Source: Anaerolineae bacterium | GTDB lineage: Bacteria; Chloroflexota; Anaerolineae; Aggregatilineales; Phototrophicaceae | Length of the DNA stretch: 64,000 nt | Assembly (NCBI GenBank): GCA_022820125.1 | Contig: JAJEGA010000090.1 | Coordinates: 1-64,000 of the forward strand | Direction: 5' to 3' | Part shown: piece by piece, positions 15,944 to 24,848 of the stretch | How positions within the stretch are numbered: position 1 is the first letter of the stretch | How the letters are laid out: each line of letters begins with the position of its first letter | Program-made: the position numbers and the translations under genes | The notes under the pieces: generated by a model | Seen by the model: only the letters and a program-made list of their open reading frames with translations | Databases searched by the model: none | What the model was told of the DNA's origin: nothing

Positions 15944-18499
15944 TCACGCTTCCAGCGCTGCGGACAGCATGGTGGCCGCTCGTGGCGGAAGTGGCGCGGC
16001 GGCCTCATATAGCGCGCTGGCATCGTAGGGCGCCGCCACATCCAGACCCAGCAACGCGCTGGGATCTTCGACCAGTTCAACGCTGTAATCGCTATCCAAG
16101 GCAAAGACGAGCGCGCGCCCTAGCAGGTCGCCCGGCGCCCCCGGCGAAAAAATCGTTTCGTCGCCGTTGAATTCGCCGCAGTATCGCATTGTGTGACAGG
16201 TGTAAGCAACTTCCGGCGCGCGGTCCTGGTAAAGGACGTGCAGCGCGCTGTTCAGCATATCGTCGGCGATGAACTCCTTGATGTCTCGCTCGCCCAGCTC
16301 GATATGATTATACGCCGTCACCAATACCACCTGGGTTCCCGGCGCGATTGCCGGCGCGATTTCGATTATCTGATGCAGAATACGCGCTTTAGCGTGCGCG
16401 CTATCGGCGAATCGATTATGCTGCAGCATCAAGCGCGACAACGTTGGCAACAGCAGCGCGAGGCAGAGGCCGGCGACAGCTGTATTGCGCAGCCGATTGT
16501 CGCGTATTGGCCAAGCCAGCAGCAGGATTAAACTGAAAACCGCGATGGCGGCCCCGATCGGCACAAAGAGATACATGCGCCAGGGATCTTCGCGATAAAG
16601 CGGAATCCACATCAATACGCCGACCGCAGCGATGATGAGCAGCAGCCCGCTCGCCAGCGATACGCCGATTTGCCGCGCAGTCGGCGGCGCGATTGTCTCA
16701 TCCTCGCGAATGTGGAACCAGGCGATGAGCCCGACGCCCGCCAAGATGACCAGGGTCGGCAGCCACCACATATTCAGTTGCAGACTGTCGAAGGCGTCCC
16801 GCCAGCCATGGACGAAGGTCTGCGGATAGACGATGCCCAGCACTTCAATGACCGTGTCGAACAAGGAGGCGGGCTCCGCGGACGCTCCCGCGCTTATGAG
16901 GCCGCTCTGATAAAAGTCGCGCCCGACCGCCAGCAACAACGCGACCGACATGAGTTTGAAAGCCGGCACGATATACCAAATGGCGCTCAGGTTGACAAGA
17001 CGCCAAGACAGCCGCCGCTCGCGCGCCCACAAGAGCAGCGGCACAATCAATACGACGGCGTAACCGGTCTCGTTGGAATTGACGCTGAATAGCAGCCCAA
17101 GCCAGATCCCAATCAGGGTCAGCCGCCTCGGGCTGCGGCAATAATCCAGAAACAGCGCAGTGGATAGCAAGAGCGTCAAAACGCTGAAATTCTTGGGCAG
17201 CCGCCGCAAGGTCATCAAATTGTCATTGACCGGATAGACCATGAATAGGATCGCCGCCAGAAAGGCATACAGCGGCGACGCGCCAAGCTGACGCAGGATA
17301 ATGTAAAGTAGCGCCATCCGGCCCGCGTATTGCATAAAATTCACCAGGTGATAGCCGATGAAAGATTCTGAACTAATCAAGTAGGCCAGCGTATGCGGCG
17401 TCATCACAAAAGGACGGGAGACGGCTTCGGTCGCATAGAAGCTCAACGTGCCCCCTTCGGTGTAGCCGTGCACAATCCACTCTTCCCAATGACCGCTGCT
17501 ATCAAAGCCGAAGGGCAGATACAAGATGAAGACCATGAAGAAGCAGCCGAGAATAGAAACGGCGTCCGCGCGCGCGCTTCGCTTCCGGCAATCGCGCAGA
17601 TGCCGCGCAAGAAGCGGACCGTAGATTAAGAGGCTAAGCAGGATCCCGAGCAATGACAGATAGAAGAAGGGCGGTGGTACAGCTTTGTGCGGGAAGTGCG
17701 ATACGATCGGCAAGCGATATTCGCGGCTTTGCCCATCAGCTTCGATAACTTCGAATATCGCGGAATCGCCATCTTCCGCGCAGTGAACCGACGAGGCCGG
17801 GTTAAGTTCCGCCTCGAACTCGCGGCTCTTGTAGCGCAGCGACGGCGCGCCAACGACGGACCACCAGACCTTGACGCATTCGTGCGGAAACAAGACGCGA
17901 TCATGATCAGCCCAAAACCTTTGGGCGACGGGCTCGTCAGACGCTTCCAGCAAAGGCGGGTCATGCGGCGTCAAACGCAGCCAAGCCCCAAGCACCGTCA
18001 AAGCCAGCGCGCCCAGCAGCAGCCAACTCACTGGCAGGGGCTGCCCTAGCCGACGCAAGCAGAAATAGTAGATTGCGAGGGCGGGCGCGCCAATGAGCGT
18101 CACGAAACTAACCAGGTAGAAGAGCAGATCGGGCAAATGATGAAGGTTGAGCGTGAAGCTGCGATAGATGCCGTTTTGCGCCCTGATCTCAAAGCGTGGA
18201 CTGGTCGCATTGATTTCGGGGCAGAAGCGCATCTCATCGGCGCCAATCTTGCCCCGCCCGTCAACATGCAGCGACGCGATACCCTCCAGCCGCCAGCGGA
18301 TGGTCGCGCAGTCGCCGGGGAATAGGGTCCAGTCGCGGTCGGCGGCGATGAAGATGGCGGTATCGCCAAAGGCGAGGTCGATTGTCGGCGGCGGGCTGTT
18401 GATGACAGTAAGCAGAAACAGAAGGCAAACTGCCAGCGCCGAGGCGATTACAGCGATGCGCTGGGGAGTAAGAGCGCGTCGTTTGCCGCGTTCAATCAT
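15944..18499 (-). CDS. Polytopic GT-C-like membrane protein with duplicated extracytoplasmic module
   Basis: The 851-residue protein has about a dozen hydrophobic segments. Two related beta-rich modules flank the second and third helices: residues ~38-120 (TLFPGDCATIRWRLEGIASL ... CP, Cys64 and Cys93) and ~190-270 (VLFPHECVKVWWSVVGAPSL ... C, Cys208 and Cys240). The GxCxxLRW...CP pattern recurs in Chloroflexota exported proteins. The rest resembles GT-C polyprenyl-sugar-dependent transferases: an acidic loop after an early helix (FGFDSSGHWEEW), many helices and a soluble tail. The start is set at 18499, where ATGA overlaps the stop of the sqdB-like gene, so both are co-translated. A role as a sugar transferase using the coupled enzyme's product is inference. 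Confidence 0.6.
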   Translation of the reverse strand: MIERGKRRALTPQRIAVIASALAVCLLFLLTVINSPPPTIDLAFGDTAIFIAADRDWTLFPGDCATIRWRLEGIASLHVDGRGKIGADEMRFCPEINATSPRFEIRAQNGIYRSFTLNLHHLPDLLFYLVSFVTLIGAPALAIYYFCLRRLGQPLPVSWLLLGALALTVLGAWLRLTPHDPPLLEASDEPVAQRFWADHDRVLFPHECVKVWWSVVGAPSLRYKSREFEAELNPASSVHCAEDGDSAIFEVIEADGQSREYRLPIVSHFPHKAVPPPFFYLSLLGILLSLLIYGPLLARHLRDCRKRSARADAVSILGCFFMVFILYLPFGFDSSGHWEEWIVHGYTEGGTLSFYATEAVSRPFVMTPHTLAYLISSESFIGYHLVNFMQYAGRMALLYIILRQLGASPLYAFLAAILFMVYPVNDNLMTLRRLPKNFSVLTLLLSTALFLDYCRSPRRLTLIGIWLGLLFSVNSNETGYAVVLIVPLLLWARERRLSWRLVNLSAIWYIVPAFKLMSVALLLAVGRDFYQSGLISAGASAEPASLFDTVIEVLGIVYPQTFVHGWRDAFDSLQLNMWWLPTLVILAGVGLIAWFHIREDETIAPPTARQIGVSLASGLLLIIAAVGVLMWIPLYREDPWRMYLFVPIGAAIAVFSLILLLAWPIRDNRLRNTAVAGLCLALLLPTLSRLMLQHNRFADSAHAKARILHQIIEIAPAIAPGTQVVLVTAYNHIELGERDIKEFIADDMLNSALHVLYQDRAPEVAYTCHTMRYCGEFNGDETIFSPGAPGDLLGRALVFALDSDYSVELVEDPSALLGLDVAAPYDASALYEAAAPLPPRAATMLSAALEA

Positions 18500-19680
18500 C
18501 CAATGACTTTCGACCGTCTGCGGCCCCCGCCCCAACGGATATCAGGGATCAGCGCATCGGCATGCGCTTTGATGCGCGCTCTGTTGTCGATCAGATCAAG
18601 CAGCATCTCCCGAATCACCGATTGAATATCGGGCGTCGGCTGATAACCGATATCGAGCAAATGCTGACGATCCGGATTGTAGTAGTGGTCCGCCATCTCC
18701 GCTCGTGGATTGTCGTAGCGGTTTATCTCGACCGACAGACCGATGTCCGAAGCGACGCCCTTAACCAGATGCGCCAATTCGCTAATCGAATAAGCGTTTT
18801 CAAACTGATTGAATACGCGGTATTCGCCGGCTTCAGGCGGGTTCTCAATCGCCAGCGCGAGGCACTGCATTGAATCGGCAAGCGGGAGGAAACCGCGCCG
18901 TTGCTTGCCGAGCCCATAAAGCGTCAGTGGATGACCGATGACCGCCTGGCAGCAGAAGCGGTTGATCGCCGTGCCGAAACACTGGTCGAAATCGAGCCGG
19001 GTGCCCAAGCGACAATCGTCGCCCATCTCCGCGATCCGCGTGCCAAAAACGACGCCCTGCATGATATCAGTCGCCCGCAAGCCCCAAATCTGCGAAGCGA
19101 AAAGTGTATTGTGCGAATCGTGTACTTTGCTTTGGTGATACCAGCTGCCCGCCTGCCGCGGAAATGGCAAGCGATCTTTGCGGCCGCGGAATTCAACTTC
19201 AAAGAAGCCCTCGGGTATATCGACCGCAGGCGTCCCATATTCGCCCATCGTGCCCAGCTTAATCAGATGGGCGCCCGGCGCGGCTTCCTTGATCGCCCAC
19301 AGGATATTAAGATTGTTGACCACGTTGTTCCGCTGCGTCCAGACGCAATGCGCCTGGTCCATCATCGAGTAGGGCGCCGATGGCATCTGCCCCAGATGCA
19401 CAACCGCCTCGGGCTGGAATTCCTGAAAGCGGCTTTTGACGAGTTGGTAATCGGTCAAGTCGCCAACGCAAAAATCGAGTTCCTCGCCGGTTGCGTCTTT
19501 GAACGCGCGCAGGCGTTCGCCGCGGCTTGCGATCGGCAGCGCGCTGATGCCGCCGACTTCCGCCACCCACTCGCGGCGCAGCAGCATATCAGCGCCCGCA
19601 ACCTCATGGCCGCGCGCGCTCAAATGGATCGCCAGGGGCCAACCCAAATAACCATCTATTCCAGCGATGAATACCCTCAT
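18496..19680 (-). CDS. sqdB: UDP-sulfoquinovose synthase (SqdB/SQD1)
   Basis: A 394-residue extended SDR enzyme. SqdB condenses UDP-glucose and sulfite into UDP-sulfoquinovose, the head-group donor for the sulfolipid SQDG. Diagnostic: glycine-rich VFIAGIDGYLGWPLA at the N terminus, NNVVNNLNILWAIKE, LGTMGEYGTP, and the family-specific PFPRQAGSWYHQSKVHDSHN with the Y-x-x-x-K pair. Its start has GGGGAG 6 bases upstream. The next gene overlaps its stop (ATGA). The usual lipid transferase SqdX/SqdD is not adjacent, making the coupled membrane protein a candidate user of the sugar nucleotide. Confidence 0.88.
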   Translation of the reverse strand: MRVFIAGIDGYLGWPLAIHLSARGHEVAGADMLLRREWVAEVGGISALPIASRGERLRAFKDATGEELDFCVGDLTDYQLVKSRFQEFQPEAVVHLGQMPSAPYSMMDQAHCVWTQRNNVVNNLNILWAIKEAAPGAHLIKLGTMGEYGTPAVDIPEGFFEVEFRGRKDRLPFPRQAGSWYHQSKVHDSHNTLFASQIWGLRATDIMQGVVFGTRIAEMGDDCRLGTRLDFDQCFGTAINRFCCQAVIGHPLTLYGLGKQRRGFLPLADSMQCLALAIENPPEAGEYRVFNQFENAYSISELAHLVKGVASDIGLSVEINRYDNPRAEMADHYYNPDRQHLLDIGYQPTPDIQSVIREMLLDLIDNRARIKAHADALIPDIRWGGGRRRSKVIG

Positions 19681-20009
19681 GAAGCGCTCCCCGTGTCGCA
19701 GTATTTCTGGTCGCCATGTTATTCAGTCACCTCAATCTTACAGACAATGAGGCGTTTTTGCCTAGATGCCGACGCTGAATTTTCGCCAGCTTGCTGGATG
19801 CCAGCGTGATATCTGTGTTCTCACCATAAAGAGGCCGCCAGCTAATTCGCCGGGCGCTCAGCTTTTCCCCGCTGTATTGTATTGGAACATGCGGATATAA
19901 TACGCTCTGCGCTCGGCTCGCAACCGCGCCTGGAAGAGAGCGGCGCTAAGGCAATAACAGCCAGCCGCCGCTGTCGATTGCGCGGCGCTCAATCGTCTGA
20001 GAGATTATC
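19681..20009. other. Divergent intergenic region between sqdB and an MFS gene
   Basis: This 329-base stretch separates genes transcribed away from each other. On the plus strand a TATAAT box (19896-19901) stands out; no convincing reading frame, RNA gene or repeat is seen. Confidence 0.55.
19873..19901 (+). promoter_or_regulatory. Candidate promoter for the MFS gene at 20010
   Basis: A perfect TATAAT (19896-19901) has a weak -35 match, TGTATT, at 17-base spacing (19873-19878). It would give a leader of about 100 bases. Confidence 0.4.
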
Positions 20010-21284
20010 TTGACACAGATCGCTAGCGGCAAATCCGGTTACCTGCAGCTCATACGCGGCAACCGGTCCTTTCGTTATTTGTGGGCGGGCCAGGTCGTCA
20101 GCCTTACTGGCGACTGGTTTAATCTGATTGCCTCGGCCGCTTTGATCGCGACGCTGACGCAATCGGGAACGGCCATCGGCGGTCTCTTTGTCGTCCGCAT
20201 GCTGGCGCCTTTCCTGGTCAGCCCCTTCGCTGGCGTCGTCGCCGATCGCTACAACCGGCGCGCCATCCTCATCATCACCGATGTGCTGCGCTGCTTTGTC
20301 GTTCTTGGATTTCTGCTCGTGCGCGAGCCGCAGCATGTCTGGCTTATCTACGCCCTCACCGCCGTGCAAGCCGCCTCGCAGGGTTTTTATTTCCCCGCCT
20401 GGAACGCGCTGCTGCCCGATATCACCAAGCCGGGGGAAGTAGGCATCGCCAACGCGCTCTCCTCGGCGACCTGGTCGGTCATGCTGGCATTTGGCTCGGC
20501 GCTGGGCGGCTTGGTCGCTGGCGCTGTCGGCGTTTATCCCGCCTTCGTCATCGATGGCATTACCTTCATTCTCAGCGCGCTCATCCTCTTGCGCATGCCT
20601 TATCAAACGAAATTGAAGCGCGGGTCCGATCGGTCCATAGCGGCTGGCATAAGGCAGTACATCGACGGCTTGAGTTATCTGCGCCGGCACATCGACACCT
20701 TCTCGATCGCCATCCAGAAAGCGATCCTCGGCTTCTTCATCATCGGCTTCTTCCAAGTCGCGCAGGTCACAATCGCCGAGCAGCACTTCCCTATCGGCGA
20801 GGGCGGCAGCATCAGCATGGGTTTGATCTACGTCATGGCCGGCATCGGCTCCGGGCTCAGCCCGATTCTCGGGCGCAATTGGGCGCGCGACCGCGACCGG
20901 CGCCTGCGCTTGATGATCGCCTTTGGCTATGTCTGCGCCTCAGCCGGCTTTCTAATATGCTCGACCCTTATCTCGCTGCCCGTTGTGCTAATCGGGGCGT
21001 TATTGCGCGGCGTCGGCGGCGGATTGGTTTGGGTCCTCGGCACGCAACTGCTGCTTCAAATTGTTCCCAACGAAGTGCGCGGTCGCGTGTTTTCCACCGA
21101 ATTCGCCTTATACACATTCTTTGCCGCTGTATCTTCCGGCACTACCGGACGATTGATCGACACCTCATTGGGCGTCAGCGGCGTGCTGCAGCTCGGTTCG
21201 CTGATTCTGGTCTTGCCGACGGCGCTGTGGCTGCTCTGGATATTCTTCGGCAAGCGCGACCTGGTCGCGACCAGCGCCGCTTGA
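20010..21284 (+). CDS. MFS transporter, EntS-like exporter family
   Basis: A 424-residue, 12-helix major facilitator. After helix 2 comes the MFS signature GVVADRYNRRAILIITDVLR, as in the EntS/MFS_3 exporter group. The gene appears to start with TTG at 20010 after GAGAG; no better in-frame ATG lies near the conserved N terminus (FRYLWAGQVVSLTGDWFN). It is followed 21 bases later by a DapA-family gene, so the two are probably co-transcribed. The substrate is unknown. Confidence 0.85.
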   Translation: MTQIASGKSGYLQLIRGNRSFRYLWAGQVVSLTGDWFNLIASAALIATLTQSGTAIGGLFVVRMLAPFLVSPFAGVVADRYNRRAILIITDVLRCFVVLGFLLVREPQHVWLIYALTAVQAASQGFYFPAWNALLPDITKPGEVGIANALSSATWSVMLAFGSALGGLVAGAVGVYPAFVIDGITFILSALILLRMPYQTKLKRGSDRSIAAGIRQYIDGLSYLRRHIDTFSIAIQKAILGFFIIGFFQVAQVTIAEQHFPIGEGGSISMGLIYVMAGIGSGLSPILGRNWARDRDRRLRLMIAFGYVCASAGFLICSTLISLPVVLIGALLRGVGGGLVWVLGTQLLLQIVPNEVRGRVFSTEFALYTFFAAVSSGTTGRLIDTSLGVSGVLQLGSLILVLPTALWLLWIFFGKRDLVATSAA

Positions 21285-21305
21285 AAAAAGAAAGCGAGAT
21301 AAAAC

Positions 21306-22187
21306 ATGAAAATCCACGGCATCGTTCCACCAATGGTTACGCCATTCGCCGCTGACGAGTCGCTTGACGAGACGCTGCTGCGCGCCGAAGTCGAGCATCT
21401 GATTTCAGCCGCGGGCGTACATGGCGTCGCCGTTGGCGGCAGCACGGGCGAAGGTCACGCGCTGACGACGGACGAACTGCGCCAGGTCGTCGGCATTGCC
21501 TGCGAAGTTGCCGCCGGGCGCGCGCCGGTCATCGCCGGCATCATCGTCGACAGCACGCGCCAGGCAATCGAAAAAGCGCATGCGCTGGCAGACCTCGATG
21601 TCGCCGCTTTGCAGGTGACGCCGGTGCATTATCTCTTCCGCCCAAGCGACGAAATGATGTTCGCCCACTTCGCCGCCTTGGCCGAGCAAGCGGCCCAGCC
21701 GGTGATGATCTACAATGTCGTGCCCTGGACCTATTGCTCGCCCGCCCTGCTCGACCGCATGATGCGCGAGATCGACGGGCTTATCGGCGTCAAGCAAAGC
21801 GCGGGCGATCTCAAGCTGCTGGCGGACCTGCTGCATACATCAACTGACGCGGGCCTCATCATGTCTGCGGTGGACGCGCTGATGTATCCGTCATTCTGCC
21901 TCGGCGCGCACGGCGCCATCGCCGCGATTCTGACCGCTGCGCCCGAGCTCTGCGTCGCGTTGTGGGATCAGGTCGGGGAGGGCGATCACGCCGCCGCCTT
22001 GGAGACGCATCGGAAGCTGCTGCCCATCTACAACGCGCTTGAAGGCGACAATATGCCGGCGAACGTGAAAACGGCGCTGGCTTTGCAGGGGCGCCCAGCC
22101 GGGGTTCCGCGCATGCCCATGCCAGCAAGCTCAGCCGAGCAGCGCGCCAAGATTAGCGCGGCGCTGCAAAATGCGGGGATGCTGTAA
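21306..22187 (+). CDS. DapA/NAL-family aldolase or lyase
   Basis: A 293-residue class I aldolase of the dihydrodipicolinate synthase / N-acetylneuraminate lyase superfamily. Seen: the GxxGE carboxylate loop (GGSTGEGHALT), catalytic Tyr in MIYNVVPWTYCS and the Schiff-base Lys in LIGVKQSAGDLKLL. Superfamily members cleave or form 2-oxo-acid aldols; without lysine-biosynthesis neighbours a catabolic role (2-oxo sugar acid or hydroxyproline-type substrate) is as likely as DapA itself. It is probably co-transcribed with the upstream MFS gene. Confidence 0.85.
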   Translation: MKIHGIVPPMVTPFAADESLDETLLRAEVEHLISAAGVHGVAVGGSTGEGHALTTDELRQVVGIACEVAAGRAPVIAGIIVDSTRQAIEKAHALADLDVAALQVTPVHYLFRPSDEMMFAHFAALAEQAAQPVMIYNVVPWTYCSPALLDRMMREIDGLIGVKQSAGDLKLLADLLHTSTDAGLIMSAVDALMYPSFCLGAHGAIAAILTAAPELCVALWDQVGEGDHAAALETHRKLLPIYNALEGDNMPANVKTALALQGRPAGVPRMPMPASSAEQRAKISAALQNAGML

Positions 22188-22241
22188 ATCGCTAATCCAC
22201 AATGTGGCGCAGCCAGCCATAATAGAAAACCCCATAGCGCC

Positions 22242-22666
22242 ATGGCGGCTTACGCGCAGTCCAAACTGGCGAACCTGCTGTACGCCAAAGAGCTTGCCCG
22301 CCGTTTGGAAAACACCGGCGTGACAGCCTATTCCGTTCATCCGGGATGGATACGCTCCAATTTCGGAAAGGAAGTGATGCCGGCAGCGCTGCGTGGCATC
22401 ATGAATTTAGTCCTTCGGCCATTTAACGGCTTGCTCGGCATCATGGGTCCGTATGACGGGGCTCAGACCACATTGCATTGCCTGCTTGACAATGATGCGC
22501 CAAATCATAACGGCGCTTAATCAGCCAGAATAGCATTCTCTATCCTGATCGCAAGCATCGTCCAGGCGGCTGGCCTATGCGCTCGCCCAATTCAAAGGCC
22601 CACGATATGGACCTGGCTCACAGACTTTATGAAGTCAGTCTCGATCTGGTGGGAATCGGCAATTAA
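22242..22666 (+). pseudogene. Decayed short-chain dehydrogenase (retinol dehydrogenase-like)
   Basis: Only the C-terminal half of an SDR remains. It opens at the catalytic Y-x-x-x-K (AAYAQSKLANLLYAKELARR) and runs through VHPGWIRSNFGKEV, with no Rossmann nucleotide-binding part upstream. The frame stops at 22520 (GGC GCT TAA), but dropping into the next frame there restores family sequence to a natural TAA at 22666: SQNSILYPDRKHRPGGWPM and then SPNSKAHDMDLAHRLYEVS. Relatives read GAYFSQ at this point, so one base of TAT TTC seems lost. Both an N-terminal truncation and a frameshift mark it as non-functional. Confidence 0.82.
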
Positions 22667-22681
22667 TCGCCGCCTCAGGAC

Positions 22682-22722
22682 AAAAAATGAGCGTCCGAAT
22701 TACACCCCTAACCCGGACGCTC
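22682..22722 (-). terminator. Rho-independent terminator after the hydrolase gene
   Basis: On the minus strand a perfect 9-bp stem (GAGCGTCCG with CGGACGCTC, 16-base loop) is followed directly by ATTTTTTG. It lies about 190 bases past the stop codon of the gene ending at 22909 and would end the ABC-importer operon. The sequence between (22723-22908) holds no gene I can support. Confidence 0.8.
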
Positions 22723-22908
22723 CCTGAAAACTGCGTAGCGTTTCACTTGCTTTGGCTGCCGCAAAACCAGCTTCAGTATACCCGCCGCAAGAAACCGCGC
22801 AAGCAATATTGGGCATATTTTGGCGGGGGCGGTCTTCAGCTTTACAGGCTTATCCGCGCGCTCAGAGACATACAAGGAATTGACGCCGTTGATTTGACGC
22901 GCGCTGGA

Positions 22909-23868
22909 CTAAGCTGATGCCTGCAATGTTCGGCGGAAAAACTCGATGCTGGCTTCGACCATCGCTGGCAGATAAGCGTGGGCGACGCCCTCGTATAGCA
23001 CAATCTCCAGCTTGCCCGCCGCGCCATGCTCGCGATACACATCGCGCGCGTATGCCATCACTTTGTGTATCCCGGGCAGCGGTGAAAGCGGATCGCTGTC
23101 GCCGGTGAGGATCAACTGATGCCGCGGCGCGGTAACGGCGACGATATGCTCCATATCCAAGCCCGACGCCAAAACGCCCGGCACATAATAATAGATGGCG
23201 TGCAGCGCCAGATCGCCGGCGGCGGCAAAGTCGCGATAACGGGTCATCTGCGAGATAGGAACGACCGCCTTAACCGACTCGTCAAGCGCGCCCACCCAGG
23301 TCGCGCGCGAGGCGCCCAGGCTCATGCCGGCGGCGCCGATACGCCCCGCGTCCACCTCAGGCCGGCTGCGCAGATAAGCGAGCGCGCTTAAGTCATCATG
23401 CACCATCATGCCCCAGAGTGTCTTGCCCCGCCAAAGAAAATGCTTGAACAAGGACAGCTCGGTTTCGCGCCCGCGCTCAAGCTCGCCCGCCGGTCCCTGG
23501 TGTTCGCGCTGGCCAAAGCCGTAGGCGTCAATTGCCATGACAACAAAGCCGGCCTCAGCCAGCGCCAGCCCGGGGGCATAGCCATTCTCGCGAATTTTGA
23601 TCGCCGCGTCCTTGCCCAAGGCATACTTGCCGCCATGCTCATGGTGATAGAGCACCGCCGGCGCCGGATACTTGATGTCATTCGGCAGGATGAGATAGCC
23701 GAAAACCGTATCGCCGACGCCATTGACGAAGCTAAAATGCTCCAGCGAATAAGTCGCTTCCCGCCTGGTCGAAATGAGCGTGACTTGCGGCAATGCTGGC
23801 GGCGGGATATCGCCCAGCAGCCGCCAGAGCTGCTCGCGCGTCGTTTTTGGATCCAAGGTCAATCCCAT
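22909..23868 (-). CDS. Alpha/beta hydrolase, dienelactone hydrolase/acetyl esterase-like
   Basis: A 319-residue cytosolic hydrolase. The nucleophile elbow is GAAGMSLGASRATW, with an upstream AIDAYGFGQREHQGP oxyanion-region block, the acid in LTGDSDPLSPLPG and the His in YEGVAHAYLP. I place the start at ATG 23868, where it overlaps the stop of the dehydrogenase gene by ten bases. This is the last gene of a five-gene minus-strand operon (binding protein, two permeases, dehydrogenase, hydrolase), so it probably de-esterifies the imported carbohydrate or its product. The specific substrate is unknown. Confidence 0.8.
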   Translation of the reverse strand: MGLTLDPKTTREQLWRLLGDIPPPALPQVTLISTRREATYSLEHFSFVNGVGDTVFGYLILPNDIKYPAPAVLYHHEHGGKYALGKDAAIKIRENGYAPGLALAEAGFVVMAIDAYGFGQREHQGPAGELERGRETELSLFKHFLWRGKTLWGMMVHDDLSALAYLRSRPEVDAGRIGAAGMSLGASRATWVGALDESVKAVVPISQMTRYRDFAAAGDLALHAIYYYVPGVLASGLDMEHIVAVTAPRHQLILTGDSDPLSPLPGIHKVMAYARDVYREHGAAGKLEIVLYEGVAHAYLPAMVEASIEFFRRTLQASA

Positions 23869-24848
23869 TCGATAATCATCCCCATCGCCGCTTTGCCCCA
23901 ATTGGCGAGCTGTGCATAAGCCGCCGGAAACTCACGCCAATTATAGCGATGCGTGATAAGCGGCGCCGTTTGAATGCGGCCGCGCGCCAGCAAATCGAGG
24001 CAGAGCGCATACTCGCGCAGCGCCGTCCAGTAGCCCGGGCTGTCTTCCCGCAGCGGTCTCGCTGTCTCGTGCGCGCCAATGACGCGCAGCCCCTTCTTGT
24101 GCAGATCGCGATAAAAGTTGACTTCGCCGGTGAGGCCGCGCGCGCTGCCCGCGAGCACAACCCGCCCGCGCGGCGCCGCCAACTGGAAGGCGGTCAAGAC
24201 AGCGCTCGGCGCGCCCGTCAATTCGATGACGACTTCAGCGCCCGCCGCGCCCAGCAGCGCGCGCAGGTTGTCTTGCAGCTGCTCATCGCTTAGCAGCGTC
24301 TCGTCCGCCCCAACTTGCTTTGCCAAGCGCAGCCGCCGCTCGTCAAGATCGATGCCGATTACCGGCAAGCCGCCGGAGAGCTGCGCCAGACGCATCGCCA
24401 GGATGCCGACGACGCCGGCGCCCAAAACAGCCACCGATTCGCCGAGCTCGAGCCGCGCCTTGCGAACACCCTGCATCGCAATCGCCAGCAGCGCGAAGAA
24501 GGCCGCCGCTTCATCCGCCACTTCAGCCGGCGCTTTCAAGCAGAGACTGGCATCGACCAAGGCATGAGACTGATGCGCCGCCCGGCAGATCACGCGATCG
24601 CCAGATTCCAGCGCAACAACATCATCGCCGACCGCGATGACCTCGCCGACAAAACTGTAGCCGGGGAAAAACGGAAATTCGGTATCGGCATTCTCGAGAT
24701 TGAGGAAGAAGGCGCGCTCCGTGCCCGGGCTGATCAAGGTATTCAGCGCCCGCAGCAAAACCTGCCCATGCTTAGGCGGCGGCGGATCAACCCACTCCAG
24801 CTCCACTTGACCCGGCGCCGTAACGACGACGCGATGTCCGCGCATCAT
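23859..24848 (-). CDS. MDR-family zinc-type alcohol dehydrogenase-like protein
   Basis: A 329-residue medium-chain dehydrogenase/reductase. The catalytic domain keeps NTLISPGTERAFF, a phrase typical of the bacteriochlorophyllide/sugar-type MDR branch. The Rossmann domain has VAVLGAGVVGILAMRLAQLS and a VIGIDLDERRLRLAKQVGAD cofactor-specificity strand. The structural zinc cysteine cluster of classical ADHs is absent, as in that branch. The start overlaps the permease stop (ATGA at 24845-24848). Longer upstream reading is only the other frame of the permease. In a sugar importer operon it likely oxidises an imported polyol or sugar. Confidence 0.8.
   Translation of the reverse strand: MMRGHRVVVTAPGQVELEWVDPPPPKHGQVLLRALNTLISPGTERAFFLNLENADTEFPFFPGYSFVGEVIAVGDDVVALESGDRVICRAAHQSHALVDASLCLKAPAEVADEAAAFFALLAIAMQGVRKARLELGESVAVLGAGVVGILAMRLAQLSGGLPVIGIDLDERRLRLAKQVGADETLLSDEQLQDNLRALLGAAGAEVVIELTGAPSAVLTAFQLAAPRGRVVLAGSARGLTGEVNFYRDLHKKGLRVIGAHETARPLREDSPGYWTALREYALCLDLLARGRIQTAPLITHRYNWREFPAAYAQLANWGKAAMGMIIEWD

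Noticed and set aside
22687..22917. A 76-codon plus-strand ORF
   Set aside because: It overlaps the terminator hairpin and the 3' end of the hydrolase gene, has no ribosome binding site and resembles nothing.
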